Of a DNA stretch of 64,000 bases, positions 49,988 to 58,729 are shown piece after piece. The position numbers and the translations under genes were made by a program. The notes below the pieces were generated by a model that had not been told where the DNA came from, did not search any database, and saw only the letters and a program-made list of their open reading frames with translations. The DNA is from Thecamonas trahens ATCC 50062 (taxonomy: Eukaryota; Apusozoa; Apusomonadida; Apusomonadidae). The stretch's first letter is position 1. Each line of letters starts with the position of its first letter. Where the stretch lies: positions 119,713 through 183,712 of the forward strand of contig NW_013657645.1 of NCBI RefSeq assembly GCF_000142905.1, written 5' to 3'.

Positions 49988-51109
49988 TCAGCTATGAGCT
50001 TCGCCATCGGGGTGAGCAAGTCCTCGACGGCCATCGACAAACTTGGCGAGCATCTGCTTGGCGAGCGAGGCGACTTGCGTCCCGATGTGGTTGCGCTCGG
50101 GCTCTGGCGTGGCGTAGGAAGTATCGGCCGCATCGTCGGCATAGACATGGGCGGTGGTGCCGTACATGGCTTCGGGAGCGGCGCCACCGGCTGGATAGCG
50201 GCGAGCCATGCCTGCGCGCCCGCCACTGGCTCCGCCGTAGTACTTTTCGGCGGCGGCGGCGGAGAGGACGACGACCTCGTCATCAACCAGGGCGGCGATG
50301 CCACGCTCGAGCTCCGAGTCGTCGAGCTCGTGGCCGGGCGCTGCCTCGTAGAACTTACCGCCGACCTGGAAGATGGTCTGGTACTGGCCGTCCGGCGTCT
50401 GGATCCGGCGTGAGTAGACCAGATGGTCAAAGACGCCGTTGGTGGCGTCCGAGGCGCCGCGGAACTCGGCCTCGCCGGCGGCGTTGAGGCCGGAACAGCC
50501 GATGGCGTTGACAACAATGCCTGCGTTCTGTGCCCGGGCAATGGCAGACGCCACGTCCAGCCCATCGGTGTAGCTCGTCTGGCTTGGCGCGTCACCGATG
50601 AGGTACATGATCTTGAGAACGTCAGGCGAGACCCGCCAGGCCATGTCGAGCCCTACATGGAGGCCAGCACCAACGTGCTCCGGGTAGTCGCCGCCACCGC
50701 GTGCGCGAGCGCTGCCTAATGCAGCCTTGATCTGAGGCACGTTGGTGGTGAGCGGAAAGGCCTCGATCATGTCCTGCCCGTCGCCGACGTCGCGATAGAA
50801 GACTGCGCCCATGCGGAGCGTCGGCGGGACCGTGGCTGTTGACTTGGCCGCTGCGGCCTCGAGCTCCGCCATCTCGGCCTCAAGCTGGGCGGCAATGCGA
50901 AGGACCGAGTTCTTGACTTCGGCAATCTCATCAGCCATCGATCCGGTGGTGTCGATGACAAAGACGACGTCCATGGATCCCAGCGCCGTCGGCCCGTCGA
51001 CCGCGCCCGACTCGGCCCACTCGGGCTCGCCGCGCGCTTGCAGGACAAGCGCGGCAATAGTGGCGGCCAACACCGCCCATACCGCATACTTCCAACCGGT
51101 GTTCGTCAT
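49988..51109 (-). CDS. Membrane-anchored von Willebrand factor A domain protein
   Basis: A 373-residue intronless protein. Residues 8-24 (YAVWAVLAATIAALVLQA) are a signal anchor or uncleaved signal peptide. The VWA domain covers about 47-290: the MIDAS metal motif D-x-T-G-S-M (VIDTTGSMADEI) is intact. A helix with an E/A heptad pattern follows, then RMGAVFYRDVGDG, a GGGDYPEHVGAGL loop holding the second metal-contact Asp, and LIGDAPSQTSY as the third. This GGG-D-x-P-E segment and D-x-P pattern are shared with Dictyostelium/alpha-kinase type VWA proteins and with the next gene. The C-terminal 100 residues have no recognised domain. The start at 51109 gives the hydrophobic N terminus directly. 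A consensus TATA element lies about 185 bp upstream. The ligand and pathway are unknown. Confidence 0.8.
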   Translation of the reverse strand: MTNTGWKYAVWAVLAATIAALVLQARGEPEWAESGAVDGPTALGSMDVVFVIDTTGSMADEIAEVKNSVLRIAAQLEAEMAELEAAAAKSTATVPPTLRMGAVFYRDVGDGQDMIEAFPLTTNVPQIKAALGSARARGGGDYPEHVGAGLHVGLDMAWRVSPDVLKIMYLIGDAPSQTSYTDGLDVASAIARAQNAGIVVNAIGCSGLNAAGEAEFRGASDATNGVFDHLVYSRRIQTPDGQYQTIFQVGGKFYEAAPGHELDDSELERGIAALVDDEVVVLSAAAAEKYYGGASGGRAGMARRYPAGGAAPEAMYGTTAHVYADDAADTSYATPEPERNHIGTQVASLAKQMLAKFVDGRRGLAHPDGEAHS

Positions 51110-51293
51110 GGTCTTGCTCTAGTGACGTCTAGCGATGTGTGCTGTCTGTGGCTGGGCTGTCCGATGGCTTTGCGCAGATCGGACTCGGCTTTTGTTCGGT
51201 GCGCGAGTACGTGACGTCAGAGGGGAGTGCAGAAGACGGGCAGGCGGCGGGGGGGGGGGGGAAGGGGTGATGTCAGGCAAGACTCGGCGTGCG

Positions 51294-51302
51294 TTTTATA
51301 TA
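51294..51302 (-). promoter_or_regulatory. Candidate TATA box (TATATAAAA)
   Basis: On the minus strand these bases read TATATAAAA, a full TATA consensus, standing out in a GC-rich region about 185 bp upstream of the start codon of the first VWA gene. The rest of the 464-bp interval (51110-51573), between the two VWA genes, contains a run of G at 51250-51261 and no other recognised feature. Use as a core promoter is inference. Confidence 0.4.
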
Positions 51303-51573
51303 GCTCTTGTTTGTAGGCTAGAGGTGGCGATCAGAGCCCATTGGCGAGGGGCGAGAGAGATCAGGGTTGAACGGATGGACATTGAGGTGTGGCGGAAGCC
51401 GTCGCCAGCGTCGCCGTCACGTTGCCCGGCGCGCAAGCGTTCACGTCCATCTCTACGGCAATCACGGCCGCCGTGTGGCGACTAGAAGCTGTCTCTTGGG
51501 CGAGTGGCTTTACTTATCGGCACAATGCTACGGCCTAATTGGCCTCCGGCACATCGGGCGGGCTGGGGAGCGG

Positions 51574-52685
51574 CTAGCGGCAAGACGAGTTTCGTTTCTG
51601 CCGCTTGGGAGGCGATGGTCCCGTGGCAGAGTTTGAGCTCTCGGGCTCCGGATCGGATGAGTCGGCGTTGCGGCGGCGGCGGCGGCGCGGACGCGGGCGG
51701 ACGGGGGCAAAGAGATCATCGGCCGAACCGGGCGCTGGGTTCCAGCTCTCGGTCTCGTCGTCGTAGATGTAGGCCGGCGACGAGGCGAGGTCATAGGCGG
51801 CATCCCACCATGGCTCGCGGAGATGGCCATTGTACTCGGGGTGGGCCTTGATGACGGTTGGCGTCGCCATCTCCATGAAGAGGGTGTTGAGCGGGGTGTT
51901 GTGGTCCATGACCTTGTTCCAGATCAGCTGCATGCGGTAGTCCTCAAAGGCCTCCAGCGAGGTCTGCCGGTAGCAGAGGCCGACAAACATCAGCGGCATC
52001 CACGCCATCTCGTCGACGTGGAGGAGGAAGCCTCCCGTGGCCTCGGCGAGGGTCTCGTAGAACGGCGCAGTCTCTTGGGCGCCGCCGACATGACGGCGTA
52101 CAGCGTCACGCCATGATCTTGCAGCGCGGCCATCTCGGAGCGCCAGCAAATGCCGAGGTTTGTGTACGACGGCGGGTGTGGGACATGATCGCCGATGACT
52201 ACGACGGCGCGCGACGAGCCGGGCGTCCACTGGAACGCTGTCCGAGCCAGCTGCAGAGCATACTCGTAGCACTCGGGCGGATCGCCACCTCCGGTTCTTG
52301 CCACGCCGCCGATGAACGTCTCCAGCACGCCGACGTCCGAGGTGAAAGGGCAGATCTTGGTGACGTACGTGGCCCTTCCGTCGCAGTAGTCGCCGTGCGC
52401 CACCACGCCGATGCGCAGGTGAGGCAGCTCGGCAATCATCTTGGCCACAGCCTTGCGCAGCTCGGCCTTGACCGCCACCAACGACTCGTACATTGATCCT
52501 GTGGTATCAAAGGTAAAGACAAGCTCCGTTAGCTGTGGCTCTTCCTCTCCCCGCCCACGGCCTCCTCCCGATGACCCAGCTCCGCCATCGCCACCTGTCC
52601 CCTCGTCGGCCTCGATGGTGGCCGACCCCGAGCCGCTGCCCGAGCCCGACATGGCCTCGAGGAACGCCTGCAGACGCGATGCCAT
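51574..52685 (-). CDS. Von Willebrand factor A domain protein with basic C terminus (one frame break)
   Basis: About 370 residues with one base restored at the G3 run 52077-52079 (plus strand). An N-terminal helix and a Ser/Gly linker precede a VWA domain that has an intact MIDAS (FTFDTTGSMYESL) and HLRIGVVAHGDYCD. The second metal loop GVARTGGGDPPECYEYAL and third strand VVVIGDHVPHPPSY are also present. Just after ALQDHGVTLYAV the frame breaks; one added C on the coding strand leads into AQETAPFYETLAEATGGFLL, the expected last helix of the domain. A tail of about 130 residues ends in two basic clusters (RRRRRRN and PKRQKR) likely to be nuclear localisation signals. It is a paralogue, by motif, of the neighbouring VWA gene on the same strand, but lacks its membrane anchor. 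An upstream in-frame ATG at 52823 exists. Confidence 0.7.
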
Positions 52686-52865
52686 GCTGGTCCCTCCACT
52701 TTGCGCCTCTGCGATGAGTGTGGTTGCTGTGAGCGCAAGCGTGGGCGTGGGCGTGGGCATGCGACAGAGGCCGTGTCTGCTCGCCCTGGCCTCCCCTTCT
52801 ATTTCCATCTGGCGCCAAAGCATTAGTGGCGGGCGAACGATTACTGACTCGTCCCATTATCAATA

Positions 52866-53030
52866 ATCGTTCGTTCGTTCATTCCTTCGTTCGTTCGTTC
52901 GTTCGTTCGTTCGTTCGTTCGTTCGTTCGTTCATTCCTTCGTTCATTGTCATCGTTCGTTCGTTCGTTCGTTCGTTCGTTCGTTCATTCCTTCGTTCGTT
53001 CGTTCGTTCGTTCGTTCGTTCAAACTCGCT
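52866..53030. repeat. (TTCG)n tetranucleotide repeat with ATTCC interruptions
   Basis: About 165 bp of CGTT/TTCG tetranucleotides, interrupted at intervals by ATTCCTTCGTT. It is in the 467-bp divergent region between the second VWA gene and RPL19. The right flank degenerates (CAAACTCGTT) up to the RPL19 leader, whose last bases before the ATG are T-rich (TTTTTCATTTCACC), which may mark the RPL19 start site. Confidence 0.95.
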
Positions 53031-53152
53031 CATTCGTTTCCAACTCGTCGTTCAAACTCGTTCGGTCGGACAGAGCGAGCGAATGAGGAAATTGAGCTCG
53101 CGCGAATGAGCAGGCAACTGTTTTTCATTTCACCTCTCGTCATTTGCTCGTC

Positions 53153-54570
53153 ATGGTCAAGCTTACCACTGTGAAGCGCCTGGGCGCAGACATCCTCAAG
53201 TGCGGTACCAACAAGGTCTGGCTCGACCCGAACGAGGTTGTCGAGCTTGCCTCCGCCGGCTCGCGTACGTTCTCCTCCTTCCCTATGCCCCCAACCACCG
53301 TGCCTACCGCGCGGCTGGCCTCCGATGCTGACGATTTTCGACGGATCCACCTCGGCCGCCAGCAGCGCAACCCTCGCTCCCACCGGCACCCACCACCCCC
53401 CACCCTCCCCCCAACCGGCTACCCACCACCACATCACCATGGTCTCCCTCCACCCCGACTCGGCGTCTCGGAATCCCATCCTCCCACCTGCTACACCCTC
53501 GACAACCGCGTCGGTCGCCGGCTTGCCTCTGACCAAAGATTGGTTTTGTTTTGTCTGTTTGCCACTCACCACACACTCTCTTTCCCCCCCCTCTACCACC
53601 TCCTCATACCCACAGGCAATGCCGTCCGCCGCTACATCAAGCTCGGTTACGTCGTGAAGAAGCCGTCGAACGCTGTCTCGCGTGCCCGCATCCGGGAGCA
53701 GTAAGTTTCCCTCCCTTTCCTACACATGGCCACCACCATGCTCCCCTCGACTCGCCTTGTCTGTCTGATTTGCGATGTCGTGACGGGGCGCCCCCCCCCC
53801 CCCCCCCCCCCCTTCCCTTGTATGTATGAGATAGAGAGAGAGACATGGGACTCACAATGTGGATGATGGTATGTGTGTGTATACAGCAACCGCAAGAAGC
53901 GCCTTGGTCGCTACACTGGCTTTGGTCACCGCAAGGGTACCGCTAACGCGCGTATGCCCCGCAAGACCCTCTGGATCCGCCGCCAGCGCGTGCTCCGCCG
54001 CCTGCTCCGCAAGTACCGTGCCGCCGGCAAGATCGACAACCACCTGTACGTCTATTCCCTTTGTGCTCCTCCCTCTTCTTGTCTTCCCAATTGTTTGCTG
54101 TGCGTCGTCGAGCAAGGTACTTTTCGGTGATGATTAGTATTTTATCACGACAGTCTTCTGAGGCATACCTGTCCTTGAAGAAAGCATAACCTAGCTCACT
54201 CTGAGATTGGTACCTTGCTTGTCGACGCACCGGTCACACTGCCCTTCCTCCCCCCTCATGACTCGCCCGCACTCACGTCCTGCAACTGGGACCCTTTTTG
54301 TCCAATTGTCTGCTGCATGGACCTGCACACAGGTACCACAAGCTGTACCTCCAGTCCAAGGGTAACGTCTACAAGAACAAGCGCGTTCTCATCGAGCACA
54401 TCCACTACGAGAAGGCCGAGGCTGCCCGCTCCAAGGCCCTCGCCCAGGCCGCCGAGGCGCACAAGAACAAGGTTCGCGCCGCCAAGGCCCGCCGCGCCGA
54501 GCGCAAGGCCGCCAAGGCTCAGGCTGCCCGCGAGGCCTACGACCGCCAGGTTAAGGGCATCAAGGCTTAA
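53153..54570 (+). CDS. RPL19: 60S ribosomal protein L19 (eL19)
   Basis: Large-subunit protein of 197 residues, the usual eL19 length. Four exons: 53153-53264, 53616-53700, 53887-54045 and 54333-54570. Joining them gives the canonical lines [11 protein letters not shown] then KVWLDPNEV (exon 1), [18 protein letters not shown] (2), [17 protein letters not shown] then [17 protein letters not shown] (3) and [17 protein letters not shown] (4). The C-terminal long helix is Lys/Ala/Arg-rich. Donors are GTACGT, GTAAGT and GTACGT. Intron 3 (54046-54332) contains a C/D snoRNA on the same strand. Intron 1 (351 bp) is C-rich, and intron 2 has a long C run and a TG-rich end. All junctions keep phase and family sequence. 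The stop is 53 bp from that of the convergent gene. Expression is likely high, and codon bias is extreme. Confidence 0.97.
54111..54219 (+). ncRNA. Intronic C/D box snoRNA in RPL19 intron 3
   Basis: The sequence has all elements of a C/D snoRNA in canonical order and spacing. A 10-bp terminal stem pairs AGCAAGGTAC (54111-54120) with GTACCTTGCT (54210-54219). A C box GTGATGA at 54127-54133 matches RUGAUGA. An internal D' box CTGA is at 54158-54161, a weak C' box TGAAGAA at 54176-54182, and a D box CTGA at 54201-54204, five bases from the stem. The two candidate guide stretches, each just 5' of a CTGA, are TTATCACGACAGTCTT and CATAACCTAGCTCACT. These would direct 2'-O-methylation five bases from the box in rRNA or another RNA; I cannot assign targets without the rRNA sequence. 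Location in a ribosomal protein gene intron, as in animals and many protists, supports excision and debranching from the host intron. Confidence 0.8.
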
Positions 54571-54623
54571 AAAGACAAACAGACCATCATCGACAATGTG
54601 TGCGGGGGGGTGGTGTGTGTACT

Positions 54624-56510
54624 CTACTGGCTGGCCAGCATCAGGCGGGACAGCTCCTTGGCGATGCACGCGAGCAGTGTTGCCGGCCGGCGCGAGATAA
54701 GCCGCTCGAGGTGCGGCGAGATGAGATCGAGGTCGCCAGCAGCCGAGGCAGCGTCGTCCGCTGCCGCCGCCTGCAACTCGCCCGCCGCAAGCTCGCCGAG
54801 CTCGGGCGCAGAGCCGAGGACCTGGCCCAGCGCGTCGGCGAGCGCAGGCCCGGTCACGACCGACGGCCCGGTGAGAACAAAGGTCTTCTTGGCATGGGCC
54901 ACCGGGTTGGCAAGGACAGCGCCGACGGCAGCGCCGACGTCACGCGCGTCGACGTACGCGCCGCCGCGCTTGGCCATCATCAGCCGGCCCTGGTTCAGCC
55001 GCGGCGCAGTCATGAGCTCCTGCAGCACCGGCGCGCTGCGGAGGACCGTGTACGCCAAGCCTGAGTCGCGGAGCGCCATCTCGGCAGCACCGTACGCCGC
55101 AAACAGCGGCTCGCATCCCGAGCTCTCCGGCGCAGCCGCCGCGAGGTGCGAGACGAGGACCACAAAGACCACGCCCGCGTCGACCGCCGCCGCCGTAGCA
55201 GCCTTGACCTGCGCCGCTACGTCGCCGTTGCCGTCGGGAATCACAACAAGGTACGCCACGTCGCGCATGGCACCTGCAAGCGCATCGACGCTAGCGTCCC
55301 ACGAGATGTCGCGGACTGCCGCGTCGCCGCGCGCCACCGCCGCCGCCACATCGGCCTCGGCAAGCGTCGCCTCGGCAGCCGACGCCACTGGCGGCGCCAC
55401 AAACAGCGTCATGCTCGGCCGGTCCGACTCGACCGCCGCCACGGCGTCCGACAGCGCACCCACAATGCCTGCCGAGACCTCGGTTTGCCCCGCACCGAGA
55501 ACCAGCACCCGCACCGCGTTGGAGATGGTGATGTCGCCAATCTGCTCGGCAAGCGTCGCCCGCATGGCCGCGCCCGAGCCGCCTGATGACGCCGTCGTCG
55601 TCGATGTTGACGGAGCCGTCGCCAGAGGCGTGGTCGTCATCGTCGACCCGGGCGCCGGCCGCCACGACGCACTCGCCCGCGGGCCGTACGACGGCCACAT
55701 GATCGACTGCGAGAACGAAGGTTGGTGGTAGCCACCGCCGAGCGTCGCATTTGCCCACGACGAGTCCATCATCATTGTCGAGCCTGCCACCATCGAAGCA
55801 TCGGCAGTAGCCGTCGTCGCTGTCGCCGTCGACGCAGCCGATGCCGATGCAGTTGCCCCGACCCGCGACGACGACACCGACGCCACGGGATACGCGGCCA
55901 GAGTCGACGAGTTAGCTGCCGAGATGGGAGGATGAACGACCGACTGCCGCGTAGAATACGGGAGACCAGCAGCCGAGAGCGGATGGTAGGGACGGTACGA
56001 GTGGCGAGAGAAGTGCGGATGAATCTGGTGATGGTACTGCCGATGCTGATACCGATGATGGTTGTTGTTGACGTTGGCGGCAGTGTTGGGATTAGGATTG
56101 GAAATGACATTGGCCGTCGTACCAGCCATGGCGGGCGTTGCGGCGGTAGTGGTAGCCGTGGTAGTTGTGGTGGTGGGAAGGCGAGGAGGATAGAGCGGCA
56201 GAGACGGAGTGTGATGATGGTGGTACATGGCCGCACCACCACCACCACCACCACCGGCCGAGGCAGCAGCGATGTTGTTGACGGTGTTGCTACCAGTGGT
56301 ACTGGCAGTGGCACTCGTGGTGGTTGTCGTCGTCGTTGTCGGTTGGCCATACCCCCTTGCATACCCCCCTCCATAATGACCTGCATACCCACCACCACCA
56401 CTACCACCACCATTGGTACCTCCTCCATGCCTCATGTGGTACATGTACCCACCACGCCCGTGCATTCCGTACCGCCACATCTTGCTGCGGTTGCACTCAA
56501 AGACAGTCAC
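54624..56510 (-). CDS. NmrA-like NAD(P)-binding protein with long low-complexity N terminus
   Basis: A 628-residue frame. The C-terminal 300 residues form an atypical SDR / NmrA-type Rossmann domain. VRVLVLGAGQTEVSAGIVGAL resembles the cofactor loop, though the G-x2-G-x2-G spacing is disturbed (GAGQTEVSAG). Then come VAYLVVIPDGNG, AAVDAGVVFVVLVSHLAA and the family signature AAEMALRDSGLAYTVLRSAP. YVDARDVGAAVGAVLANP and FVLTGPSVVTGPALADAL follow. There is no Y-x3-K pair, as expected for NmrA-like sensors, so a redox-sensing role is more likely than catalysis. The N-terminal 320 residues are Gly/Tyr, Thr, His and Asn-rich simple sequence ([21 protein letters not shown]), possibly prion-like. Its real extent is uncertain, as codon character there is weak and an internal start is possible. 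Confidence 0.65.
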   Translation of the reverse strand: MTVFECNRSKMWRYGMHGRGGYMYHMRHGGGTNGGGSGGGGYAGHYGGGYARGYGQPTTTTTTTTSATASTTGSNTVNNIAAASAGGGGGGGAAMYHHHHTPSLPLYPPRLPTTTTTTATTTAATPAMAGTTANVISNPNPNTAANVNNNHHRYQHRQYHHQIHPHFSRHSYRPYHPLSAAGLPYSTRQSVVHPPISAANSSTLAAYPVASVSSSRVGATASASAASTATATTATADASMVAGSTMMMDSSWANATLGGGYHQPSFSQSIMWPSYGPRASASWRPAPGSTMTTTPLATAPSTSTTTASSGGSGAAMRATLAEQIGDITISNAVRVLVLGAGQTEVSAGIVGALSDAVAAVESDRPSMTLFVAPPVASAAEATLAEADVAAAVARGDAAVRDISWDASVDALAGAMRDVAYLVVIPDGNGDVAAQVKAATAAAVDAGVVFVVLVSHLAAAAPESSGCEPLFAAYGAAEMALRDSGLAYTVLRSAPVLQELMTAPRLNQGRLMMAKRGGAYVDARDVGAAVGAVLANPVAHAKKTFVLTGPSVVTGPALADALGQVLGSAPELGELAAGELQAAAADDAASAAGDLDLISPHLERLISRRPATLLACIAKELSRLMLASQ

Positions 56511-56670
56511 GTGTGTTGCTGTGGACGTGGAAGGCCCTGGTGGGCAAGGTAGCGCCAGGGTCGGGGAGAGGGACGCTCGCCCAACGCTTTGCCTCGGTTA
56601 CCCCCTTCGCGCCTTGCCGCAGTTTCTCTTGCCTTGGCCACTGGTGACAGGTAAGCGGGAGAGGGGGGGG

Positions 56671-57445
56671 AGGCATGGGCATGGGTATGGGCATGGGCAT
56701 GGATATGGGCATGGGTATGGGCATGGGCATGGGTATGGGTATGGGCATGGGCATGGAGCGGATCGGTGGAGGAATCGGTGGAGGTATGGGGATCAGGAAA
56801 AGGGGATGATCTTGGCCTGCGGCTGGGGCTGACGCTGCGGCTGGGGCTGGGGCTGGGGATCGGGCTTGGGATCGGCGTAGGGATCGGGATGGAAATGCGG
56901 ATAATGTGATCAGTTCCCCTCTGTTGGTTGGTTTATCGGGGGGGGCAGAGGTGGGACGTAGCGGGCGATGGTCAATCGATCACACTGAGGAATGCAACGT
57001 GACGAGGGAGGTCAACAACAAGTGCGATGGACGCAGACAGAGGCATGGGCATGGGTATGGGCATGGGCATGGGTATGGGCATGGGCATGGGTATTGGCAT
57101 GGGCATGGGTATGGGTATGGGCATGGAGCGGATCGGTGGAGGTATCGGTGGAGGTATGGGGATCAGTAAAAGGGGATGATCTTGGCCTGCGGCTGGGGCT
57201 GACGCTGCGGCTGGGGCTGACGCTGCGGCTGGGGCTGACGCTGCGGCTGGGGCTGGGGCTGGGGATCGGGCTTGGGATCGGCGTAGGGATCGGGATGGAA
57301 ATGCGGATAATGTGATCAGTTCCCCTCTGTTGGTTGGTTTATCGGGGGGGGCAGAGGTGGGACGTAGCGGGCGATGGTCAATCGATCACACTGAGGAATG
57401 CAACGTGACGAGGGAGGTCAACAACAAGTGCGATGGACGCAGACA
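56671..57445. repeat. Tandem duplication of a 370-405 bp block
   Basis: Two direct copies, 56671-57040 and 57041-57445. Each starts with a (GGGCAT/GGGTAT)n tract, then GGAGCGGATCGGTGGAGG. A (GGGGCT/GACGCTGCGGCT)n part follows, then a unique segment containing CGGATAATGTGATCAGTTCC and ending at CGATGGACGCAGACA. The unique segments are nearly identical. The offset grows from 370 to 406 bp because the second copy carries extra CTGCGGCTGGGGCTGACG units. No coding potential is convincing inside. The wider gene-free region is 56511-57670; just left of it a GTGACAG|GTAAGC at 56651 looks like a splice donor of an unrecognised plus-strand transcript, possibly a leader. Confidence 0.9.
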
Positions 57446-57670
57446 TACACCTTGAGGGCCGAACGGATCATATTTGATCCATTGTTAGCCCGCAGCGACA
57501 ATTCGTCATGTCCCACGTCTTGCGCCTAAGCACATGGACGCCATATCCACAAGCTCCGATGAGCTCCATGCAATGCCGAGCCTGTATCGAGGAAGCTCCC
57601 GCAGGTAATCGGCCGTAGATCAGTATCGGCCGACAACGAGAGGGCGCACTGACTCGCGAATGTGGGGTCC

Positions 57671-58027
57671 TCACATAAAGTCCCATGACGACGAGTCCGA
57701 GAGCGACTCCATGAGCGAGGACGAGTCGGAGGCGGTGCTGTCTCCGTCGCGATCAAACGAGGGCGAGCTAGTAGTCGATGGCGAGGCATCATGCTGCTGA
57801 TGGGAAGCTGCCGGGACGCGGTGTGGAGGAGCATGACCAGCACCGGCTCTCGAGACGCCCGCGAGGCCCAAAGGGACAGAATCCGCCGCATACTGGCAGA
57901 TGGCCTTAAGCGATTCGGCGTAGGCCTCCTCCTCCTGAGCCAGCTCATCCGCGCAGAGCACCGACCGCGACATATGCAGGTACGCGCCCGGTCCGGGCAT
58001 CACCGCGGGTCCATATCGATGAGCCAT
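57671..58027 (-). CDS. Small hypothetical protein
   Basis: A 118-residue frame starting MAHRYGPAVMPGPGAYLHM. The first 45 residues look folded: a Cys in SVLCADELAQEEEAYAESLK, an acidic helix, then AICQYAADSVPLGLAG. The rest is disordered, His/Ala/Pro and then Ser/Asp-rich, ending SSSWDFM. Codon use is gene-like in the helix and the Ser/Asp tail. I recognise no family. The Ser/Asp end with a terminal Trp-Asp-Phe-Met could be a short binding motif, but that is speculation. Confidence 0.45.
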   Translation of the reverse strand: MAHRYGPAVMPGPGAYLHMSRSVLCADELAQEEEAYAESLKAICQYAADSVPLGLAGVSRAGAGHAPPHRVPAASHQQHDASPSTTSSPSFDRDGDSTASDSSSLMESLSDSSSWDFM

Positions 58028-58729
58028 ACCCGTTTCGTCCTCTTTCTGCTCTCCACGCGTTGAGTATGCCTGTCGCCACCCGTCTGCTTACCACGTCTGG
58101 CCCGAGGCGCCAAACTGCGGCTGCACAGCCGACAACGGCCCGAGGGCGGGGCGAGCCGGCAAACGCTACTACTGCCATCCAGCGGCTGCCACCTACCATC
58201 ACAGTCAACAAGCTGGGGAAAGCTGTTGCAACCGTCTTGCGATCAGCTCAGACGGGCCCGATCGCGACCAAGGCTGCGCTCAGGCCGCTCTGCTCGAGCC
58301 CACTTTCCCCGATCGCGGTCGCAGCCGTATCCCATCGTCCCTTTATGTGCACTCCCCCTCCCCATATAAACCACATGTACACGCCTATCTGCACCCGCTT
58401 ATCAGCACCTCATCACAGCTCCACCATAGCCAATCAGCGTCCATTGGCACGCCCCCTCCCCCCCCCCCCCCCCGCGATAGCACGCCCATCTGCCATCTGG
58501 GGCTCATCTGCTTTCCGGCAAACGAGCCAACCACCACACCCCATCCTCCACACAGCTTGCAATGATCAACAATAGCCACCATGCAGATGTGTGTGTTTTG
58601 GGGGGGGGGGGGGGGAGGGGGATGGCGGCTGGCTGACCGGCCGCGCGAGGCAAAGAGCCAGTGACGGCAGGCAGCACTGGTCCTTTTTCCCCTGTTTCCA
58701 TCCGCCACCACTTCACCCACTTCGCCACC
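58028..58729. other. Divergent promoter region upstream of citrate synthase
   Basis: About 700 bp between the small minus-strand gene and citrate synthase. Plus-strand frames from 58060 have moderate codon character for the first 250 bp (MPVATRLLTTSGPRR and onward) but end in simple sequence and match nothing I know. C runs (58449-58473) and a G run (58600-58612) follow. CCCATATAAACC at 58360 is a possible TATA-like element. No RNA gene is seen. Confidence 0.4.
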
